Positions 49,047 to 64,000 of a DNA stretch of 64,000 bases are shown piece after piece (position 1 is the first letter of the stretch; each line of letters begins with the position of its first letter). The position numbers and the translations under genes are program-made. The notes under the pieces are model-generated. The model worked only from the letters and a program-made list of their open reading frames with translations. It was not told where the DNA came from and did not search any database. The stretch covers positions 12,245,398 to 12,309,397 of the forward strand of contig JAUJPP010000003.1 of assembly GCA_030562195.1 (NCBI GenBank), written 5' to 3'. This stretch comes from Nipponacmea schrenckii (lineage: Eukaryota; Mollusca; Gastropoda; Lottiidae).

Positions 49047-59449
<10,403 letters not shown>

Positions 59450-60455
59450 TATTTTCAACTTCATGATGAAATTGTGGATGATTGATGATATATAGTCTCT
59501 CTTATTTACATTACATTATGATTATTGCATCATCTTACATCATTTTATATACTTCAACACAAACGTTTTTATCTTTAATGAGGTTCAAAAAATATCCCAC
59601 CCCATCCTAGTGTAAACAAGCCCTCGGAAATCACAATTGTTGATTGTTATTTTTAAGATTTGTTTTTGTTCACAATTCACAACAGGTTATTAACTATTTT
59701 CAAAACTAATTGGTGTGAATTAGACCTCGGATATGACATTGTGATAAATAATAGATTTTTCGTTTTTAAAAGTAGTCAAGTAAAGTCTCCCTATACGACA
59801 TATTTCAAATTCTACGCTAAAAAAGTGTGTCAACATTGTAGAGTAAAAGTCGACATTTCATCATACAGTATACACAATGTACACAAACTCTTGGAGTCTT
59901 TTATTGATATAAACTCAGCCATCGTTCTCCAGGTGTCCAATTAAAAAGACTATTATTAGCTATATAGTAAAATTTCATCACCAAAGCTAGTTTCTGACTG
60001 ATATGGACTAAATGGATTGGACAAAATTGTGTATTCAATCCATTTAAACTGATGCAATTTACTGATGGTAGAGGATAAAACACATTGCTGCTAACAATTC
60101 CATCCAGTTATGTCATATTGATTTTGATTGTTCCAAAAACGTATGGTAAGATATAGTAATAGATATTAAGTAAACTACAATATAGAAATTCGTGGTAAGA
60201 ATACTATCAATATAGTCTGCAATGGTTAGAAAACTGTCTGAAGCAGCCAGTAATGGTAGGCTAGCTAACTGTCTTATATATTATATTTAAAGGTAAAATA
60301 TACCCATAAATGATAAGCCAGCTAACTGTCTAGCCTTTCATGGTAGGTTCACTGTCCAATATAGACAGGAATTGTAATAAAATTGTCGAACATGGTAAGT
60401 TGTAGTAAGTTGAATGTTCAATAGAACCAATAATGGCAATTTAAATTTTAAAAGA
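59450..60455. other. Gene-free stretch upstream of PAH
   Basis: Would hold the PAH promoter if exon 1 is correct. The plus ORF 59660-59944 (94 aa) has no motif. 60120-60420 has a loosely recurring 'aatggtaag'/'actgtc' pattern that resumes after the element at 62510-62660, so the element split a decayed simple repeat. Confidence 0.4.
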
Positions 60456-62505
60456 TAGCTTGCCAGGCAAGATAACATACGCCCCCTGGCAGCATTGAAT
60501 TTGGAAAATAAATAGAGCAATAACTCAAAAAACATTCACTGAATGAATATTGAAGTCAAGTGTAAAAACTAAAAAGCAGTTCATGGAAAATGGTCAAATT
60601 AAAACTTGACCACCATTTTATCTATTTCAATACTCATACCAAGTTTCATAAAGCCTATAAAAAAATTGTAGCTTATTTTGTACCAACAAATATTGATGAC
60701 GCAATTTTACTAAGTCAAGGGCAATAACTCAAAAACCATTCGCTAAAAAAAGTCGGAAATTCAAACTTGACTAATGTCTTATCAATTCTGATGCTTACAC
60801 CAAATCCTTTGAAAATTAAAGCTTCTTATTGCAACCACAATAGAATTTTGATGCAATTTTACTAAGTCAAGGGCAATTACTTAAAACAGTTCATTGAAAA
60901 ACTGTCAAATTCAAACTTGACTGAGGTCTTATCAATTCCAATGCCCACACCAAGTTTCATCAAAATCCTCTGAAAATTGGAGGATTTATTGCATCGAAAC
61001 TAAAATTTTGACAAGATTTTACTAAGTCAAAGGCAATAACTGAAAAACTGCTCATCAAAAAAATTGCCAAATTCGAGCTTGACTGTTGTCTTTTTAATTC
61101 CAATGCTCACACCAAGTTTCATCAAAATCCATTGAAAATCGTAGCTTCTATTGCACCCACAAAAAATTTGGACGCAATCTTAATAAGTCAAGGGCAATAA
61201 GTCAAAAACTGTTCATCGAAAAATCTTCAAATTCGAACTTGACCGTCGTCTTATCAATTCCAATGCTCACATCAACTTTCATTTAAATCCATTGAAAATT
61301 GTACCTTCTATTTTGTCTACAACAAATATAGATGCAAGGGCAAAAACTCGTCCAAATCGAACTTGACCGCCGTCTTATCAATTCCAATGTTCATTAAAAT
61401 CCATAGAAAATTGTAGCTTCTATAGTGTCTACAGAAAATGAATTTTTACACAATTTTACTTAGTCAAGGGCAATTACTCATAAACTATTCATCGAAAAAT
61501 TGTCAAATTCGAAACCTGACCACCGCCTTATCAATTCCAATGCTCAAGGGCAATAACTCTCTATTGTGTTCACAAGCAAATTTTGACGCATTTTTAGCCA
61601 AATCAAGGGCAATAACTCGAAAACTGTTCGCCGAAAAGTCGTCAAATTCGAACTTGACCAAGATCTCACCAAAATTAATGATTACATCAAGTTTCATTGA
61701 AATAAGTTGAAAACACTAGGTCCTATTGTGTTCACAAACAAATTTTGACGCATTTTTGCCAAATCAAGGGCAATAACTCGAAAACCGTTCACAAACATAA
61801 TTTGTCGCATTTTTGCCGAGTCAAGGCCAATAACTCAAAAACCGTTCGCCAAAAGGTCGTCAAATACAAACTTGATCAAGATCTCATCAATACCAATAAT
61901 CACACCAAGTTTCATTGAAATCAGTTGAAAATTCTAGTCTATATTGTGTTCACAACCCAATTTTTAGGGGTTTTTGCCAAGTCAAGGGCAATAACTCAAA
62001 AACCGTTTGTCAAAAAGTCGTCAAATTCAAACTTGATCAAGATCTCATCAATACCAATGATCACAACAAATTTCATTGAAATCAGTTGAAAACTGTAGTC
62101 TCTATTATGTTCACAAACAAATTTTGACGCATATTTGCCAATTAAAGGGCAATAACTCGAAAACTGTTCACCGAAAAGTCGTCAAATTCTAACTTGGCCA
62201 AGATCTCACCAAGATAAATGATTACATCAAGTTTCATTGAAATCAGTTGAAAACACTAATCTCTATTGTGTTCACAAACAAATTTTGACGCATTTTTGCC
62301 AAATTAAGGGCAATAACTCGAAAACCGTTTGTAGAAAAGTCGTCAAATTCGAACTTGACCAAGATTTCACCAAGATAAATGATTACAACAAGTTTTATTG
62401 AAATCAAATAAAAACTGTAGTCTCTATGGTGCTCACAAGAAATGTTGATGGACCGACGGACAGGGGCAACGGCAATATGCGTCCACATTTCCATGTTTGC
62501 TTATA
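60456..62505 (-). mobile_element. Large pearl-like element with about 13 core repeats
   Basis: Read on the minus strand it starts at 62505 with TATAAGCAAACATGGAAATG, GACGCATATTGCCG and 'tccgtcggtcc', the same left arm as the other elements, and ends near 60456 with GGGGGCGTATGTTATCTTGC CTGGCAAG, a right-end hairpin like that of element D. Between are about 13 copies of a ~160-base unit, each with 'gagttattgcccttgactt' and 'tcaagttcgaatttgac'-type phrases, some with internal deletions. ORFs inside (61438-61710, 61503-61697, 62243-62494) follow the repeat and are not genes. Confidence 0.7.
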
Positions 62506-62845
62506 AAAACATTAACAGTAAGTATATATTTCAATAAGGCCATAAATGGTAAGATAACTTTCCAACATGGTCGTTAATGAACTTTTACATTACAATTAAT
62601 GGTTAGCTTTACTGTCAATTACAGCAATGAATGGTAGGTAACATGTCCAATATATTTTGAAAGAATTGGGCTCTTAGAATCTAAATATTGTTTCAGGTGA
62701 TATAAATTTAAATAGACTTGTTGATACAATGGAAATATATTTATTAACCAAAGACTTGGTTGTTTCAAATAATGACAAAATAATAATAACAATGACGATG
62801 AAATACAAAAGAGTCAATAGACTACTGGTTATTTGATGATTTGAT

Positions 62846-63846
62846 CTAAGGATCCATGACTTCTGGACCTCCAACACTGGGATCAGCTGGAGGTTGGTCA
62901 TCATCCTGGGTCTCCATTGATTCCTTAAATAGAATAATAAAATAGATCATTAAACTGACATAATATACCAATGGTCACAGCATTATAGATATGTAACATA
63001 AGTATTAAAACACAAATAAGACAAAAACTCCATAATTCATAGCTAACTGACAACAAAAACCTTTAATTGAAGTAAATAAACTTTGATGTCCTATAAGAAG
63101 ATAGTTTAAAGGTCTTCAATCTCTTTTCCATCTCTTCTGATCTCAATAACAGAGTACATAAAACAAACTTACAGCAGGTGCATCTGCTGGTGGTGGTGGT
63201 CTAGCTCTTTCTTCACCTTCTATCATTGATAACTTAATTCTAGTTAAGGTCATATTTTTATCATAATTATTAAATGTTTGAAGTACAATTGAAGTAATGA
63301 AATTGGTCAGTTGTCAGAATTTTTTAAAATGATCTGTTGTGTTCCAAATGATTTGTACGATTCAATCATTAATAACACAAATTCCAAAAATTCTTCCGTA
63401 AATAATGAACAGACTGCTTTGATATGACCATTATTACAGAATGATTCCACAATTATAATTATCATACATCTGAAAAGGATACATATCTTGTAACACCATC
63501 ATCATCATAAATAGCAAAATCTTGATCTTTACCAACAATACCTATGGAACAGTTCTGAAAATAACATAAGTAATATACATTATACCTAAAACTCATTGTA
63601 AAAAAATAAAGATTTATGTTTGAGAACATCATGAACTCAAATTAAAAATCAAATTCATATCATAAATGAAAAGCTGTTTATTGTTGGTATATATCTATAC
63701 AATGACTTTTAACTGTCATATTACGACTGTTGTAAAGACAAAAAATTGACTGATATAGAATCTTACCTTGTTTGTTAGCTCAATTTCTGATGGTAAAGTA
63801 TCACGTAATGATCTCAGAGCATGTTTAACAAGTTCATCTAATTCAC
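62846..63846 (-). CDS. PSMA1: Proteasome subunit alpha type-1, C-terminal part (partial)
   Basis: Four exons in frame: 63767-63846, 63483-63554, 63173-63232, 62846-62923; the rest continues beyond the window edge. The first visible part, GELDELVKHALRSLRDTLPS, and NCSIGIVGKDQDFAIYDDD match PSMA1, an alpha-ring subunit of the 20S proteasome in cytosol and nucleus. The tail is Pro/Ala/Glu/Asp-rich (ERARPPPPADAPA, ETQDDDQPPADP), as is usual for the PSMA1 C-terminus, and ends in GGPEVMDP. The intron between the second-last and third-last exon is U12-type (separate entry). The 154 bases from 63847 to the window end are intron. Confidence 0.92.
63233..63482 (-). other. U12-type (minor spliceosome) intron in PSMA1
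   Basis: On the minus strand the intron begins GTATCCTTTT, a perfect U12 donor. ACCTTAAC lies about 11 bases before the AG acceptor, fitting the U12 branch consensus and spacing, with no pyrimidine tract. The join is phase 0 (DDDGVTRY-LSMIEGEERA). Length 250. Confidence 0.82.
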
Positions 63847-64000
63847 CTGAAGTAAAAATCTTAATTAAACAAAAGAAAAGGGAAAACAGATCTATTTAGA
63901 TTTAACCTTTTAAGTAAAAAGAACTTTATTAAAAACAACTATCCATGTCCACTTTCTGTTAGTACTGCAAGTCTTGCAATAAAACAGAAAATAGTCCCAG

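Noticed and set aside
61438..62494. ORFs of 64-90 codons on both strands
   Set aside because: They follow the ~160-base transposon repeat and recur with it; no independent coding evidence.

Overview
This is a eukaryotic, AT-rich window: intron-rich genes with GT-AG splice sites, long gaps between genes, and many non-autonomous transposons and satellites. Gene content (SMCR8, a Mondo-type bHLH-zip factor, phenylalanine hydroxylase, PSMA1, an isopenicillin-N-epimerase-like PLP enzyme) together with oyster 'pearl'-like elements suggests a lophotrochozoan, most likely a mollusc (gastropod or bivalve). The species call is inference. All exons below were joined by eye from splice sites and reading-frame continuity.

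Layout. 1-471 (+) holds the last two exons of an unidentified gene. 5152-14215 (-) is a complete 24-exon SMCR8 gene (876 aa). Head-to-head with it, 15663-20466 (+) is a 12-exon PLP-dependent class-V aminotransferase-like gene (434 aa), one exon of which is perfectly duplicated. Tail-to-tail with that, 20854-25960 (-) is a 7-exon, 304-aa Mondo/MLX-family factor with the Mondo C-terminus but without the long Mondo N-terminus, and with a U12-type intron. 26.4-43.2 kb contains no gene I can support: it carries a 27-bp minisatellite, SINEs, two TTAA-flanked inverted-repeat elements and a head-to-tail, nested cluster of Helentron/pearl-like elements. 43357-46451 (-) is a 9-exon membrane-anchored DUF7064/DUF7065-like protein (425 aa). 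47725-48397 is a foldback element with a perfect 9-bp target duplication. 49047-59449 (-) is phenylalanine hydroxylase (13 exons, 459 aa; exon 1 tentative). 60456-62505 is a large element with about 13 copies of a ~160-bp unit. 62846-63846 (-) is the 3' half of proteasome subunit alpha-1, with a second U12-type intron.

The genes do not form an obvious pathway: SMCR8 (autophagy and Rab/Arf GAP complex), PSMA1 (proteasome) and PAH (Phe to Tyr) are housekeeping or metabolic genes, and the Mondo-like factor would be a metabolic transcription regulator. The items most worth a second look are the perfect in-frame exon duplication, the short Mondo protein, the two minor-spliceosome introns, the 9-bp-TSD foldback element and the nested pearl-like cluster.
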